This document shows, one piece after another, positions 17,937-26,794 of a stretch of 64,000 bases of DNA. The DNA comes from Paenibacillus gyeongsangnamensis (GTDB taxonomy: Bacteria > Bacillota > Bacilli > Paenibacillales > NBRC-103111). The stretch covers positions 62,001 through 126,000 of the forward strand of contig NZ_JAQAGZ010000001.1 in NCBI RefSeq assembly GCF_027533625.1, in the 5' to 3' direction. Below the pieces are notes generated by a model. It was not told the origin of the DNA. It saw only the letters and a list, made by a program, of their open reading frames with translations, and did not search any database. Both the position numbers and the translations under genes were made by a program. Every line of letters starts with the position of its first letter. The stretch's first letter is position 1.

Positions 17937-17992
17937 GTGCAAAAAAATCAGCCGTTTGGATAAATCCAAGCTCTGCCTTCAACGGTTATAAT
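17937..17992 (+). promoter_or_regulatory. Promoter of GH123-like gene with weaker shared box
   Basis: GTGCAAAAAAATCAGCC at 17937-17953 resembles the left half of the box at 16563. TATAAT at 17987-17992 is a good -10. The box sits 18 bases further from the -10 than at the other promoters, so this assignment is weaker. Confidence 0.45.
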
Positions 17993-18049
17993 GAGATCAA
18001 TTAAAAAAGCAGAAAAAGAAAGCTATTACCGAATGTAAGGAGGGTCAAA

Positions 18050-19738
18050 ATGCCGATTTTTAACAAGATGGAAACCCGTTGTCTTAGTTCACTAGCGAAG
18101 GTTTTTCCAGATCAGGATTTGAACGAACCTCCATTTGATCGAGGTTCCGCGCTGCTGAATGAAACGTATTCCTTTCAAGTTGCCTTTCGGGCAACGAAAG
18201 AAGCGAGTCATGCCATGAAACATGTGCAAGTGCATGCTGAATCCGGCCTGGGTGAAATGGTATCCGTACGCCTTGTCGGTCTTGTCCCATCCGAGTTGCC
18301 CATCTATGGCGATCATGACGACCGAATTCTTCGCGGTACTCCTGGTCTTTACCCTGACCCGTTATTTCCAATTGATGCTACGGAGGGGGTCGCGGTTTTA
18401 CCTCATCAGTGGCGTTCGGTTTGGATAACCGTGGAACCGGTTGAACCTATCTTTGCTGGCTTATACCCGATTCGGGTGATCTTTGCCAGCGAATCGGGTG
18501 ATACGTTAGCAGAGGAGAAGTTCGAACTTGAGCTCATTCCTGCGTATCTTCCGAAGCAGACGCTGGTTCATACCGAGTGGTTCCATACGGATTGTCTAGC
18601 CACATACTATCAAGTAGAGGTATTTAGCGAAGCTCATTGGAGCATTATTGAAGCGTTCATTCGTTCCGCGGTTTGCCGGGGTATGAATATGCTGCTTACC
18701 CCGTTGTTTACACCGCCACTTGATATGAAGGTCGGTGGCGAACGAACGACTGTACAACTGGTGGATGTATATAAAAAAGGGCGCAATTATACCTTCGGAT
18801 TCGAACGGCTCAAAAGGTGGGTGGAATTGTGCGATAAATGTGGAGTGTGGTATTTCGAATTCTCACATCTGTTTACGCAGTGGGGAGCGAAGCATGCGCC
18901 AAAAATTATGGCAGAGGAAAACGGTCGTTTAACACAAATTTTTGGCTGGGAAACCGACGCTGCAGGGGACGAATACGGGGAGTTTCTTGATCAATTTTTA
19001 CCCTCGCTTGTCTGTTTTATTAAGGAGCATGATCTTGAAAAAAGAAGCTATTTTCATGTTTCGGATGAACCTTATTTGGACCATGTGTCAGGATATTCCC
19101 GTGCGAGTGAAAGGCTGGCGCGTCATTTATCAGGCTTTCCGATTATTGATGCGCTTTCGAATTATGAATTTTACGAAAAAGGCATCATAAAAAATCCAAT
19201 TACTCCCATTGATCATATAGAGCCCTTCCTGGAGAATGGTGTCCGTAACCTTTGGACGTATTATTGTTGTGCTCAGTATAAATCCGTTGCAAACCGGTTC
19301 TTCTGCTTTCCTTCCTCGCGTAACCGTATTATAGGCATGCAAATGTTTAAGTACCAGATCGCCGGTTTTCTACATTGGGGGTATAATTTCTGGTATTCGC
19401 AATATTCATTAAGGGTAATTGACCCTTACCGAACGACCGATGCGGATGTGGCGTTTCCTTCTGGCGATGCTTTCGCGGTTTATCCGGGTGCAAACGGCCA
19501 ACCTGTAGAGTCTATTCGGCTTGCCGTATTTTACGAGGCGCTGCAGGATATGCGTGCTTTGCAGCTTTTGGAGGAGTTGATAGGCCGTGAGGAAACGCTT
19601 AAGATGCTTGAAGAAAACTTGGAGCAAGAACTAACTTTCAGAAACTTTCCGACGGATACAGACTGGCTGCTGGCATGCAAGGAAAAGATGAACCGGAAGA
19701 TCGTTGAAGCGATACGTCGTCAGTCCGTAAGTACATAG
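18050..19738 (+). CDS. DUF4091 glycoside hydrolase, GH123-like
   Basis: A 562-residue protein with no signal peptide. The N-terminal 165 residues form a beta-sandwich (TYSFQVAFRATKEA; WITVEPVEPIFAGLYPIRV). The remainder is a TIM-barrel-like region with the DUF4091 end. The motif YFHVSDEPYLDHV places adjacent D339-E340 where GH123 beta-N-acetylgalactosaminidases carry their catalytic pair (GH123 works by substrate-assisted catalysis). GH123 founder NgaP, from a Paenibacillus, is larger. Chondroitin and mucin glycans both contain GalNAc, so exo-GalNAcase activity is a reasonable guess, but many DUF4091 proteins are uncharacterised. The start at ATG 18050 follows TAAGGAGGGT. Confidence 0.8.
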   Translation: MPIFNKMETRCLSSLAKVFPDQDLNEPPFDRGSALLNETYSFQVAFRATKEASHAMKHVQVHAESGLGEMVSVRLVGLVPSELPIYGDHDDRILRGTPGLYPDPLFPIDATEGVAVLPHQWRSVWITVEPVEPIFAGLYPIRVIFASESGDTLAEEKFELELIPAYLPKQTLVHTEWFHTDCLATYYQVEVFSEAHWSIIEAFIRSAVCRGMNMLLTPLFTPPLDMKVGGERTTVQLVDVYKKGRNYTFGFERLKRWVELCDKCGVWYFEFSHLFTQWGAKHAPKIMAEENGRLTQIFGWETDAAGDEYGEFLDQFLPSLVCFIKEHDLEKRSYFHVSDEPYLDHVSGYSRASERLARHLSGFPIIDALSNYEFYEKGIIKNPITPIDHIEPFLENGVRNLWTYYCCAQYKSVANRFFCFPSSRNRIIGMQMFKYQIAGFLHWGYNFWYSQYSLRVIDPYRTTDADVAFPSGDAFAVYPGANGQPVESIRLAVFYEALQDMRALQLLEELIGREETLKMLEENLEQELTFRNFPTDTDWLLACKEKMNRKIVEAIRRQSVST

Positions 19739-19774
19739 AGATTTTGAAAGATTTTGAAGAAGCGTCAAATAGTT

Positions 19775-19919
19775 GCGGGCGGCACAGAGGACTACCCCTG
19801 CTACTGAGACGATTTTTGGCAAGAAGGAACTGAATGTTTTGAAGATGAAGGAATCGTAAAAAGCGAGTATAGCAAGAAGGCCCTAAGCTCCTTCATGGAA
19901 CCTAGGGCTATTTCAGTTG
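19775..19919 (+). repeat. Duplicated symporter tail plus terminator, copy 2
   Basis: About 90% identical to 3006-3150. It encodes the C-terminal residues of a sodium:solute symporter (QRTTPATETIFGKKELNVLK and stop at 19858) and the same hairpin, CCCTAAGCTCC / GGAACCTAGGG. The rest of that symporter gene is absent; the upstream 19739-19774 is unrelated. Differences from copy 1 are scattered, so it is an old copy or the relic of a second symporter. The rest of the gap to 20140 holds only the rbs control region. Confidence 0.88.
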
Positions 19920-20105
19920 GATTTTCTAATGAATCAACAGGTGATGTAATCGTATAGTATCTCAAAATTACTGTTGCCTTACATTGAAGAAGGTGATATA
20001 TTATGTGTGTAACCGGTACCACATTATCATATATCGATATACCGACTGTAAATTGCTTATATTACTTATGTTTCTATTAATGAAAATGAATTAAGCACCA
20101 ACGTG

Positions 20106-20119
20106 TGGTATCGTTTACA
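20106..20119. promoter_or_regulatory. cre-like / RbsR operator before the ribose operon
   Basis: TGGTATCGTTTACA, read on the opposite strand as TGTAAACGATACCA, fits the LacI/CcpA-type operator pattern TGWNANCGNTNWCA with one mismatch. It lies 21 bases before the rbsR start, so it can serve autorepression by RbsR, catabolite repression by CcpA, or both. Confidence 0.65.
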
Positions 20120-20140
20120 CATGGAAAAGGATGGTGAACG

Positions 20141-21142
20141 ATGTCAACAATTCGTGATGTCGCAAAGCTTGCAGGGGTTTCCGTCGCTACGATCTCCCGT
20201 TATCTAAACAAAAGCGGATATGTGAACGTGGAAACGGAGCTTAAAATTAAAAAGGCCATCGAAACGCTGAATTATTCGCCGAACGCGGTGGCCCGAGGCC
20301 TGGCAGGCAAGAAAACTAATACTATTGCACTGATCTTACCAGACATTTCAAACCCGTTCTTTCCCGAATTGGCAAGGGCTGTCGAAGACGTAGCCTCTAT
20401 GTACGGTTATGCCGTCATCCTGTGCAACTCGGACAACCAGGGGATGAAGGAACAATCTTATATCGAGATATTAAAAAAGAAACATATCGATGGCATTATT
20501 TTTGCCTCAAATACGCTTAGTCATACCGAAGTGGCGCATTTGGATAAGAATGGAATTCCACTGGTTTGCTTGGACCGGGCTCCCGGCAAGCAATCGTGCA
20601 GCGTGGTCCGTTCTCAGAACAAGAACGGAGCGAAGCTCGCAATAAAGCATCTCCTGGGGATGGGCTGCCGTAAAATCGCTCATATTTACGGTCCGCATGA
20701 GCTCATTACGGCCAAAGAACGTCTCATCGGTTATGAGGAATCCGTTACAGGCTTCGATTGGTATTCCCCAACCTTAACGATGGAGGGCGATTTTTCGATC
20801 GCCGGAGGAATGCACGCTGCACAAGTGCTGATGGATCGGCATCCGGACATCGACGCCATATTCGCGGGCAACGATTTAATGGCCGTAGGCGCGCTTAAGG
20901 CGTTGATCCGCAGGGGCATCCGCGTTCCGGAGCAGGTGGCGGTATGCGGCTTCGACGGCATTAACATGACCGAGATTACGGAACCGGAAATCACGACGGT
21001 AGCCCAGCCGATCTATGAGATGGGGGCGCTCGTTTCACGCATTTTAATCAAAAAAATTGAAGGCATCATGGAGGCGGACCAGACCTATGAGCTGGATGTG
21101 TCCCTGATCCCCAGAAAGTCGACCCAAAGGAGAGAGTCATAA
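20141..21142 (+). CDS. rbsR: LacI-family ribose operon repressor
   Basis: A 333-residue repressor. The N-terminal HTH (IRDVAKLAGVSVATISRYLN, residues 3-22) and hinge (YSPNAVARGLAGKKTNTIAL) are typical of the LacI family. The effector domain is a ribose-binding-protein fold (PDISNPFFPELARAVEDVA; GNDLMAVGALKALIRRGIRV; GFDGINMTEITEPEITTV). It is the first gene of the rbs operon, and its stop overlaps the rbsK ATG. The LacI-type operator 21 bases upstream implies autoregulation, with D-ribose as the expected inducer. Confidence 0.93.
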   Translation: MSTIRDVAKLAGVSVATISRYLNKSGYVNVETELKIKKAIETLNYSPNAVARGLAGKKTNTIALILPDISNPFFPELARAVEDVASMYGYAVILCNSDNQGMKEQSYIEILKKKHIDGIIFASNTLSHTEVAHLDKNGIPLVCLDRAPGKQSCSVVRSQNKNGAKLAIKHLLGMGCRKIAHIYGPHELITAKERLIGYEESVTGFDWYSPTLTMEGDFSIAGGMHAAQVLMDRHPDIDAIFAGNDLMAVGALKALIRRGIRVPEQVAVCGFDGINMTEITEPEITTVAQPIYEMGALVSRILIKKIEGIMEADQTYELDVSLIPRKSTQRRES

Positions 21143-22062
21143 TGAATGCGCCCAACATTACAGTCATCGGGAGCTTAAATATGGATATTGTCGTCGAATC
21201 GGACCGATTCCCGGTACAGGGTGAAACCTTGCTAGGCAAGGCGATCCGGTTTCTTCCCGGCGGCAAGGGAGCGAATCAAGCGGTAGCTTCGGCCCGGCTC
21301 GGGGCATCCACCCGGATGATCGGAGCCGTAGGCGATGACAGCTTCGGACGGGAGCTGCTGCAAGCTTTAACGAACGAAGGCATCGTGTGCGAAGGCGTGC
21401 GTGCCTTCCCGGATGCGACGACGGGGATCGCCAATATCTTTGTATCCCAGGGTGATAATAGCATCATCGTCCTGTCCGGGGCCAATCATCTTCTTAATCC
21501 CGAGGATATCGATCGAATCAAGCTTGCCATTGAACAAGCGGACATCGTTTTATTGCAATTGGAAATTCCTTTGGAGACGGTTTCGCATGCAGCCAAGCTG
21601 GCCAAATCGTTCGGGAAAACCGTTGTGCTGAATCCTGCGCCTGCGCAACCGCTTCCCGAGTCCCTGCTGCGGGACGTCGATTATATTACGCCGAACCGGA
21701 CGGAATTAAGCTTGCTGACAGGGTTCTCCGAGAACGACGATCTGGAAGCTTCGATGCGGAAGCTGATCGGGATGGGAGCACGGCACGTCATTACGACGCT
21801 TGGCTCCGAAGGCTCTGCATTCATTGAAGCAAGCGGGCCTCTCGTAAAAGTACCAGGCTACAAAGTTCCTGTCGTCGATACGACCGGAGCCGGCGATTCC
21901 TTCAATGCGGCTCTTGCTTATTCCCTCGCTCAACGTAAGAGCTTGGAGGAGTCGGTTTCTTTTGCAGCGAAGGTATCGGCTCTGGCCGTAACCAAATTCG
22001 GAGCGCAGCCGGGCATGCCTACTTTAGAGGAAGTCGAACAATTTACAACACGAATGAGGTAG
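21142..22062 (+). CDS. rbsK: Ribokinase
   Basis: A 306-residue PfkB-family kinase converting D-ribose and ATP to ribose 5-phosphate in the cytoplasm. The first PfkB signature, GGKGANQAVASARLGA, is at residues 40-55. The second, DTTGAGDSFNAAL (246-258), contains the catalytic base D252 and the anion hole. The N-terminal NMDIVVESDRFPVQGETL is the usual sugar-contact segment. It lies in the order rbsR-K-D-A-C-B, overlapping rbsR by one base and separated from rbsD by five bases. Confidence 0.96.
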   Translation: MNAPNITVIGSLNMDIVVESDRFPVQGETLLGKAIRFLPGGKGANQAVASARLGASTRMIGAVGDDSFGRELLQALTNEGIVCEGVRAFPDATTGIANIFVSQGDNSIIVLSGANHLLNPEDIDRIKLAIEQADIVLLQLEIPLETVSHAAKLAKSFGKTVVLNPAPAQPLPESLLRDVDYITPNRTELSLLTGFSENDDLEASMRKLIGMGARHVITTLGSEGSAFIEASGPLVKVPGYKVPVVDTTGAGDSFNAALAYSLAQRKSLEESVSFAAKVSALAVTKFGAQPGMPTLEEVEQFTTRMR

Positions 22063-22067
22063 CAGAG

Positions 22068-22463
22068 ATGAAAAAAACAGGCATCATGAACAGCCGCATA
22101 TCTAAAATCGTCAGCGAGCTGGGCCATACGGATTCGATCGTGATTTGCGATAGCGGGCTGCCAATTCCACCCCATGTCGAGCGGATCGATATCGCCCTGA
22201 AGAAAGGCGTCCCTTCTTTTCTTGAGACGCTTGCCACCGTGCTGGAGGAGATGCAGGTGGAATCGGCCGTCGTCGCTGAGGAAATGACTAAGGCGAATGC
22301 GCAGCTTAGACAACAATTGGCCCCGGTCATGGAAGGCATACCGATCCGAGCCGTAACTCATGAGGAGTTCAAGCGAATCACCCATCAAGCGAAAGCCGTC
22401 ATCCGTACCGGCGAATGCACGCCTTACGCGAATATCATTCTTAAGGCCGGAGTGATCTTCTGA
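22068..22463 (+). CDS. rbsD: D-ribose pyranase
   Basis: A 131-residue RbsD/FucU-family protein, normal length. It interconverts the beta-pyranose and beta-furanose forms of D-ribose so that ribokinase can use it. Conserved elements are MKKTGIMNSRISKIVSELGH (with the catalytic His at residue 20), DSIVICDSGLPIP, and the end RTGECTPYANIILKAGVIF. It lies between the kinase and the ABC ATPase genes. Confidence 0.96.
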   Translation: MKKTGIMNSRISKIVSELGHTDSIVICDSGLPIPPHVERIDIALKKGVPSFLETLATVLEEMQVESAVVAEEMTKANAQLRQQLAPVMEGIPIRAVTHEEFKRITHQAKAVIRTGECTPYANIILKAGVIF

Positions 22464-22480
22464 TCAAGGAGGGAGTTTCA

Positions 22481-23986
22481 TTGACTTATCTGTTGGAAAT
22501 GAACGATATCAGCAAAAGCTTTCCCGGCGTGAAGGTGCTCGAAAAGGTTCAGTTTAATCTGAACGCCGGAGAAGTGCACGCGTTGATGGGAGAGAACGGA
22601 GCCGGCAAATCGACCCTGATGAAAATTCTTGGAGGCATTTATCCGAAGGATGGCGGTCAAGTGTCGATAAAAGGAACGGTCACTGACATTACGTCGCCCT
22701 CCAAGGCTCAGAGCCTGGGCATCGTCATGATTCATCAGGAACTAAACTTAATTCCGGATCTGACGGTGATGGAGAACATTTTTCTCGGCCGGGAGTTCAC
22801 ATACGGCAAGACGAAGCTGATTAATTGGCCAAAGATGAAGCAGGAAGCGGGGCGCTATTTGTCTCAGCTCGGTTTAACGATTGATCCGGGTATCATTGCC
22901 GGCGAGCTGTCCGTAGGTCAGCAGCAAATGATCGAGATTGCTAAAGCGCTTTCCATGCATGCTGAGGTTCTTGTGCTGGATGAACCGACGGCGGCGCTGA
23001 CCGACCGGGAAATTGAAGCGCTCTTCCAGGTGATTGAGGCGTTGAAGAAGCAAGGGGTCGGGATGGTGTATATTTCCCACCGCATGGAGGAAATCTTCCG
23101 GATCTGCGACCGGGTTACAGTAATGCGCGACGGTCATACGGTAGGAACGGACCGTATCGGCGAAACGAATATGGACAAGCTGGTAAAAATGATGGTAGGA
23201 CGGGAAATCAAAGACCGTTTTCCTAAGGTGGACATTTCCGCCGGAGAAGAAAAGCTTCGTGTGAATGGCCTGACCGTGAAAGGCAAGCTGCATGATATCT
23301 CTTTCTCCGTGCGTAGCGGCGAGATTCTGGGCATCGCAGGTTTGATGGGCGCCGGTCGAACGGAGCTGGCCAAAGCGATCTTCGGCGTACTCCCCGTTCA
23401 ACAAGGCGAGATTCGGATCAACGATAAGCCGGTTACGATTCGGAAGCCGATGGATGCCATTGCCGCTGGGATCGCCTTGGTAACGGAGGACCGCAAGGAT
23501 GAGGGTCTGCTCCTTCCGCTTTCCGTCAGGGACAATATCTCCTTGCCGAATCTGGCCGACGTCTCGACGAACGGGTTCATGAGCCGTAAGAAGGAGAACG
23601 CATTAGCCGACCGACTGATTCGTCAACTAACAATCAAAACGCCGAACGGCGAATATACGGTCGGAGCGCTCAGCGGCGGGAACCAGCAGAAGGTTGTTAT
23701 CGGTAAATGGCTCGCCACCCGCCCCGAGGTGTTCATCCTGGATGAACCGACGAGAGGCGTGGATATCGGGGCCAAGAAGGAGATTTACGATTTAATGAAT
23801 CAATTGGTTTCGAACGGCGTGGCGATCATAATGATCTCATCCGAGCTTCCTGAGGTTCTTGGAATGAGCGACCGCATACTCGTCATGCACGAGGGCCGGA
23901 TTACCGGCGAATTCATGAGGGAAGACGCCACTCAGGAGGACATCATGCATTGCGCGACGGGAGGAGCGAAAAAACATGTCGGCTGA
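22481..23986 (+). CDS. rbsA: Ribose ABC transporter, double ATPase subunit
   Basis: A 501-residue protein with two fused ABC domains. The first has Walker [10 protein letters not shown] (about residues 37-45), signature LSVGQQQ and Walker [12 protein letters not shown]. The second has a degenerate Walker A ([10 protein letters not shown]), as normal for RbsA/MglA-type proteins, with signature [15 protein letters not shown] and Walker [12 protein letters not shown]. The start is TTG 22481 after AAGGAGGGAG. It overlaps rbsC by 11 bases, indicating translational coupling. It powers ribose import through RbsC. Confidence 0.96.
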   Translation: MTYLLEMNDISKSFPGVKVLEKVQFNLNAGEVHALMGENGAGKSTLMKILGGIYPKDGGQVSIKGTVTDITSPSKAQSLGIVMIHQELNLIPDLTVMENIFLGREFTYGKTKLINWPKMKQEAGRYLSQLGLTIDPGIIAGELSVGQQQMIEIAKALSMHAEVLVLDEPTAALTDREIEALFQVIEALKKQGVGMVYISHRMEEIFRICDRVTVMRDGHTVGTDRIGETNMDKLVKMMVGREIKDRFPKVDISAGEEKLRVNGLTVKGKLHDISFSVRSGEILGIAGLMGAGRTELAKAIFGVLPVQQGEIRINDKPVTIRKPMDAIAAGIALVTEDRKDEGLLLPLSVRDNISLPNLADVSTNGFMSRKKENALADRLIRQLTIKTPNGEYTVGALSGGNQQKVVIGKWLATRPEVFILDEPTRGVDIGAKKEIYDLMNQLVSNGVAIIMISSELPEVLGMSDRILVMHEGRITGEFMREDATQEDIMHCATGGAKKHVG

Positions 23987-24929
23987 TAACATCAAGTCAG
24001 GCAAACGTCTAAGGAAATCTCAAAGCTTGGGACCGTTATTCGGTTTTATTTTGATCATCATTATATTATCCATCATCAGCAGCGATTTTTTGACCATAAC
24101 GAATATTTTTAACGTTCTTCGCCAGGTGTCCATCAACGCGCTGATTGCTTTCGGAATGACGTTCGTCATTTTGACAGGCGGAATCGACCTGTCGGTAGGT
24201 GCGATATTGGCGCTATCCAGCGCATTCACGGCGGGGATGCTGGCATCGGGAACGAACACTTGGCTTGCCGTGCTCATCGGGCTGTTCTGCGGAGCAATAT
24301 TTGGCGCGGTGAACGGACTGCTGGTAACCAAAGGAAAGGTTGCGCCGTTTATTGCCACCTTGGCTACGATGACCGTATTCCGCGGATTCACGCTGGTTTA
24401 TACCCAGGGCAAGCCGATGACGGGGTTAAACGAAAGCTTTGCCTTTATCGGTAAAGGGTACTTCTTCGATATTCCGATGCCGATCGTATGGATGATCCTA
24501 ATTTTTATCATTCTATATATTGTATTGAAATATACGACCTTCGGCCGGCGCGTATTCGCGCTGGGCAGCAACGAGGAAGCGACTTGGCTTTCAGGCATCA
24601 ACACGTCGGGAATCAAAGTGCTGGTCTATTCCATCAGCGGGCTGCTGGCGGCGTTCAGCGGCATTATCCTCACCTCGCGCTTGAACTCGGCGCAGCCGAC
24701 AGCCGGGACATCGTACGAATTGGATGCGATTGCAGCGGTCGTCTTGGGTGGAACGAGCTTGTCCGGCGGCAGAGGCTGGCTCGTCGGCACATTAATAGGG
24801 GCGATGATTATCGGGGTATTGGATAACGGATTGAACTTGCTGAATGTCTCATCCTTCTACCAATTGGTAGTCAAGGGCGCTGTAATTCTGGTAGCCGTTC
24901 TCATGGATCGTTCGAAATCCTCCAAATAA
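23976..24929 (+). CDS. rbsC: Ribose ABC transporter permease
   Basis: A 317-residue CUT2-class membrane permease with eight or more hydrophobic segments. Family signatures include GMTFVILTGGIDLSVGAILA, a glycine-rich loop typical of RbsC/XylH permeases, and AVVLGGTSLSGGRGWLVGTL near the C-terminus. The N-terminus is charged and cytoplasmic ([19 protein letters not shown]). It overlaps rbsA by 11 bases and is followed by rbsB. Confidence 0.96.
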   Translation: MSADNIKSGKRLRKSQSLGPLFGFILIIIILSIISSDFLTITNIFNVLRQVSINALIAFGMTFVILTGGIDLSVGAILALSSAFTAGMLASGTNTWLAVLIGLFCGAIFGAVNGLLVTKGKVAPFIATLATMTVFRGFTLVYTQGKPMTGLNESFAFIGKGYFFDIPMPIVWMILIFIILYIVLKYTTFGRRVFALGSNEEATWLSGINTSGIKVLVYSISGLLAAFSGIILTSRLNSAQPTAGTSYELDAIAAVVLGGTSLSGGRGWLVGTLIGAMIIGVLDNGLNLLNVSSFYQLVVKGAVILVAVLMDRSKSSK

Positions 24930-24953
24930 ACTACATTTAAGGAGAAGATCACA

Positions 24954-25904
24954 ATGAAAAAAATGCACATCGTAATGTCAGTACTCATGGCAGGTTCACT
25001 TATTATGGCAGGTTGCTCGACCCAATCGAAGTTGGAAGGGGGAGGCGCACAGCCGGCTCCGGGTAAGGATGCGGGCGCAGCCGGAGGCAAAGTGACGATC
25101 GGTCTTTCGCTGTCCACCTTAAATAATCCTTTCTTCGTCACACTGCGTGATGGAGCCATGAAAGCGGCAAAAGAATCGGGCGACAATCTCGTGGTTGTCG
25201 ATGCCCAGAATGATACCTCCAAGCAAATCAGCGGCATCGAGGATCTGATCCAAAAGAAAGTTAACGTCATTATGATTAACCCAACGGACAGTGATGCAAT
25301 CGTTACGGCCGTTCAAGAAGCCAATAAAGCCAACATTCCGGTCATTACCATCGACCGCGCTGCCAACGGCGGGCAAGTGGTTTCCCACATCGCCTCCGAT
25401 AACGTGAAAGGCGGGCAAATGGCGGGCGATTACATTCTCAAAACGATCGGTGGCAAAGGCAACATCGTGGAGCTGCAGGGCATTGCCGGAACTTCAGCTG
25501 CACGCGACCGAGGGAAAGGTTTCCATAGTGCCGTAGACGGCAAAGACGGGGTAAAAGTATCGGCATCCCAGCCTGCGGACTTTGACCGAGCGAAGGGCCT
25601 CTCCGTTATGGAAAATATCCTACAAGGCAACAAAGACATTCAAGCCGTTTTTGCCCATAACGACGAGATGGCGCTGGGCGCTCTCCAAGCGATCCAAGCG
25701 TCCGGCAAGAACATTGCTGTCGTCGGCTTCGATGCTACGGATGATGCCGTGAAAGCCGTGAACGATGGCAAAATGGCGGCGACGGTAGCCCAAAAGCCGG
25801 CAGCGATCGGCGAAACGGCCGTTAAAACGGCCGATAAGGTAGCCAAAGGCGAGAAGGTAGAAGCTTCGATCCCTGTCGATCTGGAGCTTATCACGAAGAA
25901 GTAA
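24954..25904 (+). CDS. rbsB: Ribose-binding lipoprotein
   Basis: A 316-residue lipoprotein: signal peptide MKKMHIVMSVLMAGSLIMAG with lipidated C21. The mature part is a periplasmic-binding-protein type 1 fold: VTIGLSLSTLNNPFFVTLRD, IDRAANGG, AHNDEMALGALQAIQASGK and VVGFDATDDA, all closely as in RbsB. It is the last gene of the operon, with ribosome site AAGGAGAAG, and is followed by a strong terminator. Confidence 0.95.
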   Translation: MKKMHIVMSVLMAGSLIMAGCSTQSKLEGGGAQPAPGKDAGAAGGKVTIGLSLSTLNNPFFVTLRDGAMKAAKESGDNLVVVDAQNDTSKQISGIEDLIQKKVNVIMINPTDSDAIVTAVQEANKANIPVITIDRAANGGQVVSHIASDNVKGGQMAGDYILKTIGGKGNIVELQGIAGTSAARDRGKGFHSAVDGKDGVKVSASQPADFDRAKGLSVMENILQGNKDIQAVFAHNDEMALGALQAIQASGKNIAVVGFDATDDAVKAVNDGKMAATVAQKPAAIGETAVKTADKVAKGEKVEASIPVDLELITKK

Positions 25905-25926
25905 ATCTGTCAGTTTGGCTTTAGCC

Positions 25927-25965
25927 GCATCCCGTTCCCGGTCAGGGGGCGGGATGATTTTTTTC
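25927..25965 (+). terminator. Terminator of the ribose operon
   Basis: CATCCCGTTCCC pairs with GGGGGCGGGATG across a short loop GGTCA, followed by ATTTTTTTC. Confidence 0.92.
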
Positions 25966-26094
25966 GGCATGACAAGAACATTATCTAATTCCCGATAGAT
26001 CACAGCGAATGGAATAGGAAGGATAAACCGTAGCTGTCAGGTTTCTGGTGGAGGGTTGTCCAACGACACAAATGTTCCAACATAACTTTGATTA

Positions 26095-26125
26095 AAAAAG
26101 CTTGAGGAATCAGGCTTTTATTTTT
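26095..26125 (+). terminator. Second hairpin with T-tract between rbsB and sigma gene
   Basis: AAAAGCTTGA and TCAGGCTTTT (with G-T pairs) around GGAA, followed by ATTTTTTTATT. No gene precedes it closely. It may be a back-up terminator of the rbs operon. The gap 25905-26289 otherwise holds only this, the first terminator and the ECF promoter. Confidence 0.7.
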
Positions 26126-26211
26126 TTATTCAATACCAGAGGAGAAGGACTATTGTCCGAATCCGACCTGTACGTTTCCGTGCGCTTCCATCATTTCCGC
26201 AGAACGATTGA

Positions 26212-26238
26212 GCAAACTTTTTATAAAGCTCATGCGTC
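26212..26238 (+). promoter_or_regulatory. ECF-type autoregulatory promoter
   Basis: GCAAAC at 26212-26217 and CGTC at 26235-26238 with a 17-base spacer match the AAC...CGTC pattern of ECF sigma promoters, 52 bases before the sigma gene start. It is probably recognised by the sigma factor it drives. Confidence 0.7.
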
Positions 26239-26289
26239 TTTCATATGTAAGGCAAGCGAATGATACGCGCGTATCAAGGGGAGATTGTA

Positions 26290-26793
26290 ATGAATAACAA
26301 GATGGAAAAGTTACTTATTCATTTTATTACGGAAAATAAGGAGAATGTGTATCGATTAGCTTACAGCTATGTCAAGAATGCGGAAGATGCGCTGGATATT
26401 GTTCAGGATTCGATCCACAAGGCTTTGTCATCCGTAGAAACCTTAAAATCCGAAGGTGCGATGAAGAGCTGGTTTTACAGGATCGTGGTGAATACATCGC
26501 TCGATTTCCTGAGAAAAAACAAGAGGATTCAGCTTGTAGACGATAAAACGCTGGAATTGCACAGCCCTGCAAGTGAAGACGCCTATCATGACATGGATCT
26601 GGAGAAGGCGATGGACGAATTGCCCCATACCTTTCGGACTGTGGTTGTACTTCGATATTTTGAAGATTTAAAAATTGAAGAAATTGCGGAAGTGCTGCAT
26701 GAAAACATCAGTACCGTAAAAACACGGTTGTATCAAGCGCTCCGCAAGCTTCGACTTAAAATGAGCAATGAATTTCTGGAGGAGGTAAAATAA
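26290..26793 (+). CDS. ECF sigma factor, SigV-like
   Basis: A 167-residue ECF sigma factor: sigma-70 region 2 (NVYRLAYSYVKNAEDALDIV, then MKSWFYRIVVNTSLDFLRKN) and region 4 (LPHTFRTVVVLRYFEDLKIE and ENISTVKTRLYQALRKLR). I chose ATG 26290, just after GGGGAG, rather than the in-frame ATG at 26260. The next gene, two bases downstream, encodes an RsiV-like membrane anti-sigma factor, the layout of sigV-rsiV in Bacillus subtilis, where lysozyme or cell-wall stress releases the sigma factor. The ECF promoter upstream supports autoregulation. Confidence 0.92.
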   Translation: MNNKMEKLLIHFITENKENVYRLAYSYVKNAEDALDIVQDSIHKALSSVETLKSEGAMKSWFYRIVVNTSLDFLRKNKRIQLVDDKTLELHSPASEDAYHDMDLEKAMDELPHTFRTVVVLRYFEDLKIEEIAEVLHENISTVKTRLYQALRKLRLKMSNEFLEEVK

Positions 26794-26794
26794 G

